Assembly: GCF_008693385.1 (NCBI RefSeq)
Contig: NZ_CP044065.1
Coordinates: 310,001-374,000 of the forward strand
Length of the DNA stretch: 64,000 bases
Direction: 5' to 3'
From: Cupriavidus pauculus
Lineage (GTDB): Bacteria; Pseudomonadota; Gammaproteobacteria; Burkholderiales; Burkholderiaceae
Of the stretch, positions 34,871 to 45,933 are shown piece after piece. The notes under the pieces were generated by a model that saw nothing but the letters and a program-made list of their open reading frames with translations, searched no databases and was not told the DNA's origin. The number at the start of each line of letters is the position of its first letter. The first letter of the stretch is position 1. A program made the position numbers and the translations under genes.

Positions 34871-36170
34871 TGCGGCTGACCATCGCCGCCGGCACGGAGA
34901 GCGCCAGCGCCGCACCGACCACCATGCAGGCCGCCAGCAGATACATCCCCGAGTCCGTACTCTGCGTGGCGTCCTTGAGCCATCCCACCGCATACGGGCT
35001 GATAAAGCCCGCGAGGTTCCCCAGCGAGTTGATCAGCGCGATTCCCGCCGCGGCGCCGGTCCCCGCGAGAAACGCGGTCGGCAGGCTCCAGAACAGCGGC
35101 AGCGTGGTCAGGATGCCGATCGTGGCCAGCGTCAGCGCCACCATCGCCAGGGTGGTATCGGCCCGCCAGTGCACCGACAGCACGAGCCCCACCGCACCGA
35201 TCAGCGCCGGAATCGCGATATGCCAGCGGCGTTCGCCACGCCGGTCCGCGCTGGACGCAAAGAGCACCATGCCGATTACCGCGCAGCCGTACGGAATCGC
35301 GGTCAGCAACCCGATATGCAGCGCGCTGCTGACGCCGGTCTGCTTGATGATCGTCGGCAGCCAGAAGCTCACGCCGTACAGGCCCATGACGAAGCTGAAG
35401 TAGATCGCCGCCATCAGCCACACGCGCGGGCTCGACAGCACGCGGCCGATCGGCGGATCTTCCTTGTGCTGGTCCTCGGCCGCGATATTGCGCTCGAGCA
35501 CGGTCTTCTCGTCGGCGGTGAGCCACTTCGCATGGCCGATGCGATCGTCGAGGTAGGCCAGCACCCACAGTCCCACGAGTACCGACGGCACGCCTTCGAT
35601 CAGGAACATCCACTGCCAGCCGGACCAGCCGTTATGGCCGTCGAACGCCTGCATGACCCAGCCCGACAATGGTCCGCCGATCACCCCGGAGAGTGCGATC
35701 GCGGTCATGAAGTAGGTGGTGGTGCGCCCGCGCCGGGCGGCCGGATACCAGTAGGTCAGGTAGAGAATGATGCCGGGGAAGAAGCCGGCCTCGGCCACGC
35801 CAAGCAGAAAGCGCAGCACGTAAAACATGGTCGGCGTGGTCACGAACATCATGGCCGCGGAGATCAGCCCCCACGTGATCATGATCCGCGCGATCCAGAT
35901 ACGCGCCCCGACGCGATGCAGGATCACGTTGCTCGGCACCTCGAACAGGAAATAGCCGATAAAGAAGATGCCGGCCCCGAGCCCGTAGATCGTCTCGCTG
36001 AACTTGAGGTCGTTGAGCATCTGCAGCTTGGCAAAGCCCACGTTGACGCGGTCGAGATACGCGACCACGTAGCAGAGCAGCAGGAAGGGAACCAGCCGCC
36101 AGCTCACCTTGCGGTAGATGGCGTCTTCGGATGTCGTATTGACGCCGGAATCGACTGTAGCCGCGGTCAT
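34866..36170 (-). CDS. MFS transporter, anion:cation symporter group
   Basis: A 434-residue inner-membrane permease with 12 predicted helices. The N terminus, YRKVSWRLVPFLLLCYVVAYLDRVNVGFAKLQM, carries the DRVNVGFA signature of ACS-family organic-acid transporters (tartrate, galactonate, phthalate-type). Later signatures are FFIGYFLFEVPSNVILHRVGARIW, GVAEAGFFPGIILYLTYWYP and ALINSLGNLAGFISPYAVGWLKD. It is the last gene of the ALDH-SDR operon, 52 bases after the SDR gene, with AGGAGA before the start. It likely imports the acid or sugar acid that the two dehydrogenases process; the exact substrate cannot be told. Confidence 0.92.
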   Translation of the reverse strand: MTAATVDSGVNTTSEDAIYRKVSWRLVPFLLLCYVVAYLDRVNVGFAKLQMLNDLKFSETIYGLGAGIFFIGYFLFEVPSNVILHRVGARIWIARIMITWGLISAAMMFVTTPTMFYVLRFLLGVAEAGFFPGIILYLTYWYPAARRGRTTTYFMTAIALSGVIGGPLSGWVMQAFDGHNGWSGWQWMFLIEGVPSVLVGLWVLAYLDDRIGHAKWLTADEKTVLERNIAAEDQHKEDPPIGRVLSSPRVWLMAAIYFSFVMGLYGVSFWLPTIIKQTGVSSALHIGLLTAIPYGCAVIGMVLFASSADRRGERRWHIAIPALIGAVGLVLSVHWRADTTLAMVALTLATIGILTTLPLFWSLPTAFLAGTGAAAGIALINSLGNLAGFISPYAVGWLKDATQSTDSGMYLLAACMVVGAALALSVPAAMVSRK

Positions 36171-36222
36171 CGTTTGTCTCCTCGTTATAGGGATACCGCC
36201 AACAGCAAAAACAAAAACGGGT

Positions 36223-36981
36223 TTACACGCACCGGCCTCCGTCGACCTCGATGCACGTTCCCGTAATGAAAGCCGCCTCGTCGGACGCGAGATACAGGCA
36301 CGCATTCGCCACGTCCGCCGGCGTGGACATGCGTCCCATCGGAATCGTGGCAAGAAATTTCGCGCGGTTCTCGGGCGTGTCCGGCATGCCCATGAACTGC
36401 TCGAGCAGCGCCGTGGCGCCGATGACCGGATTGACGCAGTTGACGCGAATATTGTCGGGCCCGAGCTCGGCCGCCATGGCCTTGCTGGCGGTGATGACCG
36501 CCCCCTTGCTGCCGTTGTACCAGACCAGCCCGGGACGCGGCCGGATGCCGGCGGTCGAGGCGATATTGACGAACACGCCGCCGCCGCGCTTGCGGAAATG
36601 GGGAATGAAGTGATGCGCGGCCCAGTAGATGCTCTTGACGTTGACCGCGTAGACGCGATCGAACTCGTCTTCCGAGATCTCGAGGATGGGCTTGTTGCGA
36701 TGCGTGGTGCCCGCGTTGTTGACGACGATATGCACGTCGCCGAATGCCGCGAGCGTGGCATCGCGCATGGCGCAGACGTCGGTGCCGCGCGAGACATCGG
36801 CAGGCACGGCCTGCGCGCGTCCGCCATCGTCGCGAATGGCGGCGGCCACGCGTTCGGCCGCTTCGAGGTTCATGTCGGCCACCATCACCGCCGCGCCCTC
36901 GCGCGCGAAGGTCTGCGCGATGCCCGCGCCGAAACCGGACCCGCCGCCCGTGACGACGGCGACCTTGCTGGCAAGTCTCAT
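36223..36981 (-). CDS. Short-chain dehydrogenase/reductase
   Basis: A 252-residue classical SDR. The cofactor motif TGGGSGFGAGIA is at residues 11-22, the NNAG structural motif at 88-91, and catalytic Asn115, Ser142, Tyr155 and Lys159 are all present (YNGSK). Asp36 after the second strand (MVADMN) suggests NAD(H) preference. The end, FITGTCIEVDGGRCV, is standard. The start at 36981 has GAGGAG upstream; the frame extends further back but overlaps the small membrane protein gene's 3' end. It lies in an operon with an aldehyde dehydrogenase and an organic-acid transporter, so it probably oxidises an alcohol or hydroxy acid in that catabolic route. Confidence 0.93.
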   Translation of the reverse strand: MRLASKVAVVTGGGSGFGAGIAQTFAREGAAVMVADMNLEAAERVAAAIRDDGGRAQAVPADVSRGTDVCAMRDATLAAFGDVHIVVNNAGTTHRNKPILEISEDEFDRVYAVNVKSIYWAAHHFIPHFRKRGGGVFVNIASTAGIRPRPGLVWYNGSKGAVITASKAMAAELGPDNIRVNCVNPVIGATALLEQFMGMPDTPENRAKFLATIPMGRMSTPADVANACLYLASDEAAFITGTCIEVDGGRCV

Positions 36982-37046
36982 CTGGTGTCTCCTCGTTGGG
37001 CCCGCCGCGGTCTGTCGCCGTCGATCGAAGCCGGTGGTTTCCCCTC

Positions 37047-37289
37047 TTAGTGCGAGAACGGTCCCCGTCCGCGCAGCGCGTTCGCCACCATCATCAGCGC
37101 GAGCAGGAACGGCAGCGCGACGTACAGGCACCAGTGGACGCGATCGCCCACGGTTTCGCCCCATTTGCGCTTGAAGACCTGGAGGCGCGGCATGCCGGAC
37201 GGGTTGGTGGCGCGCTTGTTCTTCACGTGCCACGCCATCCAGAAAAAGAAGATGGCAAATGCGACCGACAGGAAATTGATGTTACCCAT
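37047..37289 (-). CDS. Small two-helix membrane protein in the ALDH operon
   Basis: An 80-residue protein not recognised. Two hydrophobic helices are seen, FLSVAFAIFFFWMAWHV (residues 6-22) and VHWCLYVALPFLLALMMVANAL (51-72), separated by a basic loop (KNKRATNPSGMPRLQVFKRKWGE). The start codon lies eight bases inside the 3' end of the aldehyde dehydrogenase gene, indicating translational coupling, and the SDR gene follows after 65 bases. It may be a membrane partner of the dehydrogenases or transporter. Confidence 0.75.
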   Translation of the reverse strand: MGNINFLSVAFAIFFFWMAWHVKNKRATNPSGMPRLQVFKRKWGETVGDRVHWCLYVALPFLLALMMVANALRGRGPFSH

Positions 37290-38718
37290 GTTGAATGGCG
37301 ATGGTTTTCAGTGTGGTGAATCCGTACAGGGCCTCGAAACCCTTCTCGCGGCCGTAGCCGGACTGGCCCGCGCCGCCGAAGGGCAGCTCCACGCCGCCGC
37401 CGGCGCCGTAGTTGTTGATGAAGACCTGGCCCGCGCGAAGTTTGCGTGCAAGGCGCATCTGGCGGCCGCCGTCGCGCGTCCATACGCCCGCGACGAGGCC
37501 GTAGGGCGTGCCATTGGCCAGCGCGAGCGCTTCTTCCTCGGTATCGAACGGCATGGCCGCGAGCAGCGGGCCGAAGACTTCTTCCTGCGCCAGGCGGTGC
37601 GTGGGCGGGACGTCGCGGAACAGCATCGGGACCTGATAGTAGCCGGCCTCCGGCGCTTCGCCGACGATATGTCCCTGCGCGACCACGGCGATGCCGGCAT
37701 GCTGCGCGTCGGACACGAAGTCCCACACGCGTTGCTGCTGCTTGCGGCTGATCAGCGGGCCGCATTCGAGGTCGAGCGCGGAGGGGCCCACGCGCAGCGA
37801 CTCGAAGACGCCCGCGAGCTGGTCGAGCAGCGCGTCGTAGACGGGCCGCTCGACGAGCAGGCGGCTGCCGGCCGAGCAGGTCTGGCCCGCGTTCTGCACG
37901 ATGCCGTTGACGATCACGGGCAGCAGCGCGTCGAGGTCCGCGTCGGCGAACACGATCTGCGGCGACTTGCCGCCGAGCTCCAGCGTGACGGGCACGTGAT
38001 GCTCGGCCGCGAGCTGGGCCACGAGCTTGCCGGTCTCGGGCGAGCCCGTGAACGAGAGATGGTTGATGTCCGGATGGCGCGCGAGCGCCGCACCGGCTTC
38101 ATGGCCGTAACCGGTCACGATATTGAGCGCGCCCTCGGGCAGCCCGGCTTCGGCGGCAAGCTCCGCGACGCGCAGCAGCGACAGGCAGGCGTCCTCGGCG
38201 GGCTTCACCACGCAGGCATTGCCCGCGGCGAGCGCGGCACCGACGCTGCGGCCGAAGATCTGCAGCGGGTAATTCCACGGAATGATATGGCCCGTCACGC
38301 CATGCGGCTCGCGCACGGTCAGTACCGTATAGCCGGGCTGGTACGGAATCGTCTGGCCGTGCAGCTTGTCCACGGCACCGGCGTAGAACTCGAAATAGCG
38401 GGCCACGGCGCGCGCGTCGGCCTGCGCCTGGCGCAACGGCTTGCCGGTATCCCGCGCCTCGAGCGCGGCCAGCTCGTCCTCGTGCGCGATCAGCGTCAGC
38501 GCCACGCGATTGAGCAGCCGCACGCGGTCGGCCGGCGCCATCGCCCCCCAGGCACCCTCATACGCGCGCCGCGCGGCGTGCACGGCCACGCTGATATCGG
38601 TGCCATTCCCGCGCGCGATCTCGGCAAACGGCTCCCCGCTCGACGGATCGAACACCTTGATCCGCAACCCGGAGTCGGGTGCGATCAGACGGTTGGCTAC
38701 GAAATGCTGGGCGTGCAT
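37282..38718 (-). CDS. NAD(P)-dependent aldehyde dehydrogenase
   Basis: A 478-residue ALDH superfamily enzyme. It has the substrate-channel Asn in PWNYPLQIF, the cofactor motif FTGSPETG (residues 223-230), catalytic Glu247 in LELGGKSPQ and catalytic Cys281 in NAGQTCSAGSR, plus the late EEVFGPLL motif. It oxidises an aldehyde to the acid in the cytosol; the group (betaine-aldehyde/gamma-aminobutyraldehyde-like) is suggested by general pattern only. First gene of a four-gene operon with a small membrane protein, an SDR and an MFS carrier. Its upstream region, shared with divergent ppa, holds a perfect inverted repeat that could be an operator. Confidence 0.94.
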   Translation of the reverse strand: MHAQHFVANRLIAPDSGLRIKVFDPSSGEPFAEIARGNGTDISVAVHAARRAYEGAWGAMAPADRVRLLNRVALTLIAHEDELAALEARDTGKPLRQAQADARAVARYFEFYAGAVDKLHGQTIPYQPGYTVLTVREPHGVTGHIIPWNYPLQIFGRSVGAALAAGNACVVKPAEDACLSLLRVAELAAEAGLPEGALNIVTGYGHEAGAALARHPDINHLSFTGSPETGKLVAQLAAEHHVPVTLELGGKSPQIVFADADLDALLPVIVNGIVQNAGQTCSAGSRLLVERPVYDALLDQLAGVFESLRVGPSALDLECGPLISRKQQQRVWDFVSDAQHAGIAVVAQGHIVGEAPEAGYYQVPMLFRDVPPTHRLAQEEVFGPLLAAMPFDTEEEALALANGTPYGLVAGVWTRDGGRQMRLARKLRAGQVFINNYGAGGGVELPFGGAGQSGYGREKGFEALYGFTTLKTIAIQHG

Positions 38719-38742
38719 GAATGTCTCCAGCTCATGAATTGA

Positions 38743-38775
38743 GCGAATGCCAATGCGGCATTATCGCGCATTCGC
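38743..38775. promoter_or_regulatory. Inverted repeat in the ALDH-ppa divergent region
   Basis: GCGAATGC, 17 bases, GCATTCGC: perfect eight-base arms, with a nested smaller repeat (AATG-CGG-CATT) exactly in the middle. It begins 25 bases upstream of the ALDH start codon and ends nine bases before the ppa -10 box, a place for a repressor or activator of the catabolic operon. Confidence 0.5.
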
Positions 38776-38784
38776 GGGCCCGGC

Positions 38785-38790
38785 TATAAT
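38785..38790 (+). promoter_or_regulatory. -10 box of ppa
   Basis: A perfect TATAAT lies 39 bases before the ppa start codon. No good -35 is visible 16-18 bases upstream. Confidence 0.55.
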
Positions 38791-38829
38791 GCCCGCCATC
38801 CGACAACACCAGCCATCTGGAGAATCCGC

Positions 38830-39357
38830 ATGAGCTTCAACCTCGTCTCCCCGGGCAAGGACATTCCCAACGATTTCAACGTCATCATCGAAATCTCCGC
38901 CCAAAGCGATCCCGTGAAGTACGAGGCCGACAAGGAAACCGGCCTGCTGTTCGTGGACCGCTTTATCGGCACCGGCATGCGTTACCCGGCCAACTACGGC
39001 TTTATCCCGCAGACGCTGTCGGGCGACGGCGATCCCGTGGACGTGCTCGTGCTGTCGCCGTTCCCGATCCTGGCCGGCGCGGTGGTGCGCTGCCGTGCCC
39101 TCGGCATGCTGAAGATGACCGACGAAGGTGGCGTGGACGCCAAGCTGGTGGCCGTGCCCGTGGACAAGCTGTCCCCGGCCACCGCGTTCATGAAGGGTCT
39201 CTCGGACGTGCCGCAGAACCTGCTCGACCAGATCAAGCACTTCTTCGAGAACTACAAGGCACTCGAGCCGGGCAAGTGGGTCAAGGTGGACGGCTGGGCC
39301 GGCATCGAGGAAGCCCACAAGGAAATCGCGGACGGCGTGGCGAACTACAAGAAGTAA
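38830..39357 (+). CDS. ppa: Inorganic pyrophosphatase
   Basis: A 175-residue family I soluble pyrophosphatase that hydrolyses diphosphate to two phosphates and drives biosynthetic reactions. It has the bacterial length and the signature GDGDPVDVLVL with metal-binding Asp66, Asp68 and Asp71, plus IEISAQSDPVKYEADKETG and the downstream DEGGVDAKLVAVP region. Cytosolic, hexameric in the family. It has its own -10 box and a clean terminator, so it is probably a single-gene unit. Confidence 0.97.
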   Translation: MSFNLVSPGKDIPNDFNVIIEISAQSDPVKYEADKETGLLFVDRFIGTGMRYPANYGFIPQTLSGDGDPVDVLVLSPFPILAGAVVRCRALGMLKMTDEGGVDAKLVAVPVDKLSPATAFMKGLSDVPQNLLDQIKHFFENYKALEPGKWVKVDGWAGIEEAHKEIADGVANYKK

Positions 39358-39403
39358 GCCGCACCCAGTCAGCCGCACGCGCCCGGATCCCGGGCCGCAG
39401 GAC

Positions 39404-39430
39404 AAAACCGCCAGCGATGGCGGTTTTTTT
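39404..39430. terminator. Terminator after ppa
   Basis: AAAACCGCCA, loop GCGA, TGGCGGTTTT followed by more T residues. It also lies just downstream of the convergent acyltransferase-like gene (stop at 39436) and the A tract allows bidirectional use. Confidence 0.92.
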
Positions 39431-39435
39431 ATGCC

Positions 39436-40617
39436 TCAGCGCCTGGCGAACGGATTCCGGTCGTCGAGCTCGTCCAGATAGGCGCTCATCCCCTCGCGCT
39501 CCCGCTCCAGAAACCGCTCCACGGCATCGGCGAAGGACGGATGCGCCAGCCAGTGCGCCGACCGCGTCGCCACGGGCAGGAACCCGCGCGCCATCTTGTG
39601 CTCGCCCTGCGCGCCGCCCTCGAACGTGCCGATCCCCTCGGCAATGCAGAACTCCAGCGGCTGGTAGTACGCGGTCTCGAAATGCAGGCAGGGATGGTGC
39701 TCGAGCGCCCCCCAGTAGCGGCCATACAGCGTGCTGACTGCCGGATCGGCGTCATAGACCACCAGCGACGTCGCAATCGGCCGGCCCTCGCGCTCGGCCA
39801 CGACCAGCAGCAGGTTCTCGGGCATTTCCGCCCCGATACGGCGGAAGAAGTCGAGATTCAGATAGGGCGTGGAATGGTGCTCGCGATAGGTCTGCCGGTA
39901 GCACCGGTTGAACAGCTTCCAGGCGTCATCGTCGATCTCCGCCCCGCGCAGCCAGCGGAACGTGATGCCGGCCTCGGCCACGCGCCGCCGCTCGGCCCGG
40001 ATGTTCTTGCGCTTCTTCTGCGACAGCGTCGCGAGGAACGCCTCGAAATTCGCGTAGCCGGCGTTGGTCCAGTGGAACTGCACGCCGTGCCGCATCATCA
40101 TGCCGGCTTCCTGCAGCAGCGGCTCCTCCTCGGCGGAGGGGTAGAGCACGTGCAGCGAGGACATGCCCGATTCCTCGGCCAGGGCCAGCGCCACGCGCAC
40201 GAGCCATGCGCGCGCCTCGGCGCTCTCGGCCAGCAGCCGCGCCCCGCGTACCGGGGTGAACGGAATCGCGGACAGCCATTTCGGGTAATACTCGACGCCG
40301 TGGCGCTGATAGGCGTCGGCCCAGGCCCAGTCGAACACGTATTCGCCGTAGGAGTGCGCCTTGGCGTAGAGCGGCATCGCGGCGGCCAGGCGCGCGTCGG
40401 CACCGTCGCCGGCCCAGAGCGTCAGGTAGCGTGGCGACCAGCCCGTCTCGTCGGTCGCGCTGCCGCTCGCATGCAGTGCATGGAGAAAGGCATGGCGCAG
40501 GAACGGCGTGGGTTCCGGCTGGGCCGCGAGCAGCGCGTCCCATTGCGCGGGCGCGATGCGGCTCAGGTCCTCGACAATCTCGGTACGGAAATCGGCAAAG
40601 CGGGAATCGGACATCAT
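39436..40617 (-). CDS. GNAT-fold acyltransferase of the COG3146/DUF482 family
   Basis: A 393-residue protein resembling the peptidoglycan-biosynthesis-annotated GNAT/FemAB-like family. Motifs seen are PTPFLRHAFLHALHASGSATDETGWSPRYLTLW near the N terminus, SYGEYVFDWAWADAYQRHGVEYYPKWLSAIPFTPV, RRGVQFHWTNAGYANFEAFLATLSQKKRKNIRAERRRV-like sequence, and FETAYYQPLEFCIAEGIGTFEGGAQGEHKMARGFLPV. The start is one of two adjacent ATG codons (40617 or 40614), with no strong ribosome site. It is divergent from nadE. No substrate is established. Confidence 0.85.
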   Translation of the reverse strand: MMSDSRFADFRTEIVEDLSRIAPAQWDALLAAQPEPTPFLRHAFLHALHASGSATDETGWSPRYLTLWAGDGADARLAAAMPLYAKAHSYGEYVFDWAWADAYQRHGVEYYPKWLSAIPFTPVRGARLLAESAEARAWLVRVALALAEESGMSSLHVLYPSAEEEPLLQEAGMMMRHGVQFHWTNAGYANFEAFLATLSQKKRKNIRAERRRVAEAGITFRWLRGAEIDDDAWKLFNRCYRQTYREHHSTPYLNLDFFRRIGAEMPENLLLVVAEREGRPIATSLVVYDADPAVSTLYGRYWGALEHHPCLHFETAYYQPLEFCIAEGIGTFEGGAQGEHKMARGFLPVATRSAHWLAHPSFADAVERFLEREREGMSAYLDELDDRNPFARR

Positions 40618-40764
40618 GTCATGAACTGCCGCGACGGCGGCGCCGGACGAGTCTACCGGATTTGCCCCACCGATGTTGGCCGCACTCGGGCCGCCGACGC
40701 CCACGCGACGTAGAATGCGACTATGCACGGCGCAAGCCAGACCATCGAGCCACAAAAGGCAACC

Positions 40765-43317
<2,553 letters not shown>

Positions 43318-43332
43318 GTCCTCGGACCCCGC

Positions 43333-43362
43333 AAAAAAAACCGGCCCCGGCCGGTTTTTTTT
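43333..43362. terminator. Bidirectional terminator after the PII gene
   Basis: A8, CCGGCC, CC, GGCCGG, T8. It lies between the convergent PII gene and the UPF0126 gene (stop at 43384) and can serve both. Confidence 0.9.
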
Positions 43363-43383
43363 ATGTCTGCGCGTCTTGCGTAC

Positions 43384-44031
43384 TCAGCTCGGCAGTTTCC
43401 ATCCGAACTGCACGGACACCAGCCGCATCGTCATGGTGACGAGCGACCCCGCCAGTAGTGCCACCTCCTGATCGGCGCGCAGCCACGTCAGTCCCACATA
43501 GACCCAGCAGCCGACGAATGAACAGGTGGCATACGGCGACCGGTCGCGCAGGATCATCGGCACCTCGTTGCACAGCACGTCGCGCACCACGCCGCCGAAC
43601 ACCGCGGAGATGATGCCCATCATGACGGCAACGGTCGGCGTCATCTGCGCAACCAGCGCGAGCGACGTGCCCGTGACGGAAAACAGGCCGAGGCCGATCG
43701 CATCGGCCACGAGCATCGCGCGGTCGGATGCCACGGAGCTCACCACACGAAAGACGATGGCCGCGCCGATCGACATCGCGAAGATCAGCATCACGTAGTA
43801 CTCGTGCTCGACCCAGTAGAACGGCCGGCGGTCCAGCAGCACGTCGCGCACGGTGCCGCCGCCGAATGCGGTGGCGAAGGCAACGATAAACGTGCCGACG
43901 GCATCGAGCCGCTGCTTGCGCGCATCGACCACGCCGGAGATGGCGAACGCGAGCACGCCGATGACCTCCATCACGTGGAGGATCAGGGGCAGGCGCCCCA
44001 TCAGCAGGTCGAAGGGCAGATGCAAATGCAT
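43384..44031 (-). CDS. UPF0126 (YicG-like, TRIC-type) membrane protein
   Basis: A 215-residue inner-membrane protein with seven hydrophobic segments and an internal duplication. Each half carries a GG-X-VRD motif: AFGGGTVRDVLLDRRPFYWV in the first and VFGGVVRDVLCNEVPMIL in the second, as in the TRIC/UPF0126 family of putative cation or glycine-related channels. The ATG at 44031 overlaps the stop of the smr gene (TGATG), so the two are translationally coupled; a TTG just before is possible. The physiological role is unproven. Confidence 0.9.
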   Translation of the reverse strand: MHLHLPFDLLMGRLPLILHVMEVIGVLAFAISGVVDARKQRLDAVGTFIVAFATAFGGGTVRDVLLDRRPFYWVEHEYYVMLIFAMSIGAAIVFRVVSSVASDRAMLVADAIGLGLFSVTGTSLALVAQMTPTVAVMMGIISAVFGGVVRDVLCNEVPMILRDRSPYATCSFVGCWVYVGLTWLRADQEVALLAGSLVTMTMRLVSVQFGWKLPS

Positions 44032-44705
44032 CAAGTGCGAGGCTGACGCAGCAATACCATCACGGCGCCGGCGCCGCCCTGCGTCTCGCGGGCCTGCACG
44101 AAGGCGATGACCTCTTCTTTCTGCACGAGCCAGCTGCGCACCTTGCCCTTGAGCACCGGCAGCTTGTCGGGCGAGCCATTGCCCTTGCCGTGGATCACGC
44201 GCACGCAGCGCACGCCGTTACGCACGGACCGGCGCAGGAACTCGGCCAGCGCCTCGCGCGCTTCCTCGCGGCGCAGGCCGTGCAGGTCGATCTTGTCCTG
44301 CGGCACCCATTCGCCGCGGCGCAGCTTGCGGATGACGTCGAGCCCGATGCCGGGACGGCGGAACGACATCTCCTCGGTGTCGAGCAGATTCTCGATATCG
44401 AACTCGTCCGATAACGAGGCCTCGAGCACGGCCTGGTCGTTCAGCTGGCTTTGCACCGGAACTGGTGCGGGATGTTGCGGGGGATGGCTCACGCGATTGC
44501 GATCGCGCAGCTGATTGACGCCGCCGATGCTGCTGCGGAAGACGTTGGCTTCCTCGTGCGCGCGCTGCGCGGCCGCCTCGGCGGCAATGCGCTCGGCCTC
44601 GCGCCGTTCGGCATCGGCCTTCAGACCGTCGCGCAGGCTGGCGAGATCGCCAAGGCCAAGGCGTTGTCCGGAAGGGCGGTTGGATTTGGGGGCGCCTTGC
44701 GACAT
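44031..44705 (-). CDS. Smr-domain protein
   Basis: A 224-residue protein. The C-terminal Smr domain begins at about residue 138 with KIDLHGLRREEAREALAEFL and continues with VRCVRVIHGKGNGSPDKLPVLKGKVRSWL; the DLHG and GKG motifs mark a small MutS-related nuclease-like fold. The N-terminal 100 residues are charged and helical with a Pro-rich linker. Members of the short group (YdaL/SmrA-like) act on RNA or DNA in other organisms. It is coupled to the UPF0126 gene. Confidence 0.9.
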   Translation of the reverse strand: MSQGAPKSNRPSGQRLGLGDLASLRDGLKADAERREAERIAAEAAAQRAHEEANVFRSSIGGVNQLRDRNRVSHPPQHPAPVPVQSQLNDQAVLEASLSDEFDIENLLDTEEMSFRRPGIGLDVIRKLRRGEWVPQDKIDLHGLRREEAREALAEFLRRSVRNGVRCVRVIHGKGNGSPDKLPVLKGKVRSWLVQKEEVIAFVQARETQGGAGAVMVLLRQPRT

Positions 44706-44806
44706 GGAAACTTCTCCGTAAGCACGACGCCGATTATAGCCATCGCCCGCCGCCCCGGCCCCACCCGTGGGGAGGGGCGCGGCGGCGGCGCGGCTGACGC
44801 CTGCGA

Positions 44807-45796
<990 letters not shown>

Positions 45797-45933
45797 TCAC
45801 GCCGGCTTGAATTCGAAGCCGCCATTATAAGTGGTGCGGCATTTGCTCACTGTTGCAAATTCCAATGGGGGCGATAGCCGCCGGCGAGGGTAAAATGGCC
45901 GCCATCGTCCACATTCGGCACTCCGTCTCCTGC

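Noticed and set aside
45853..45933. Earlier starts for ftsK at 45853 and 45895
   Set aside because: They overlap a TAAAAT -10-like sequence; the 45934 start matches the expected N terminus, though 45895 cannot be fully excluded.
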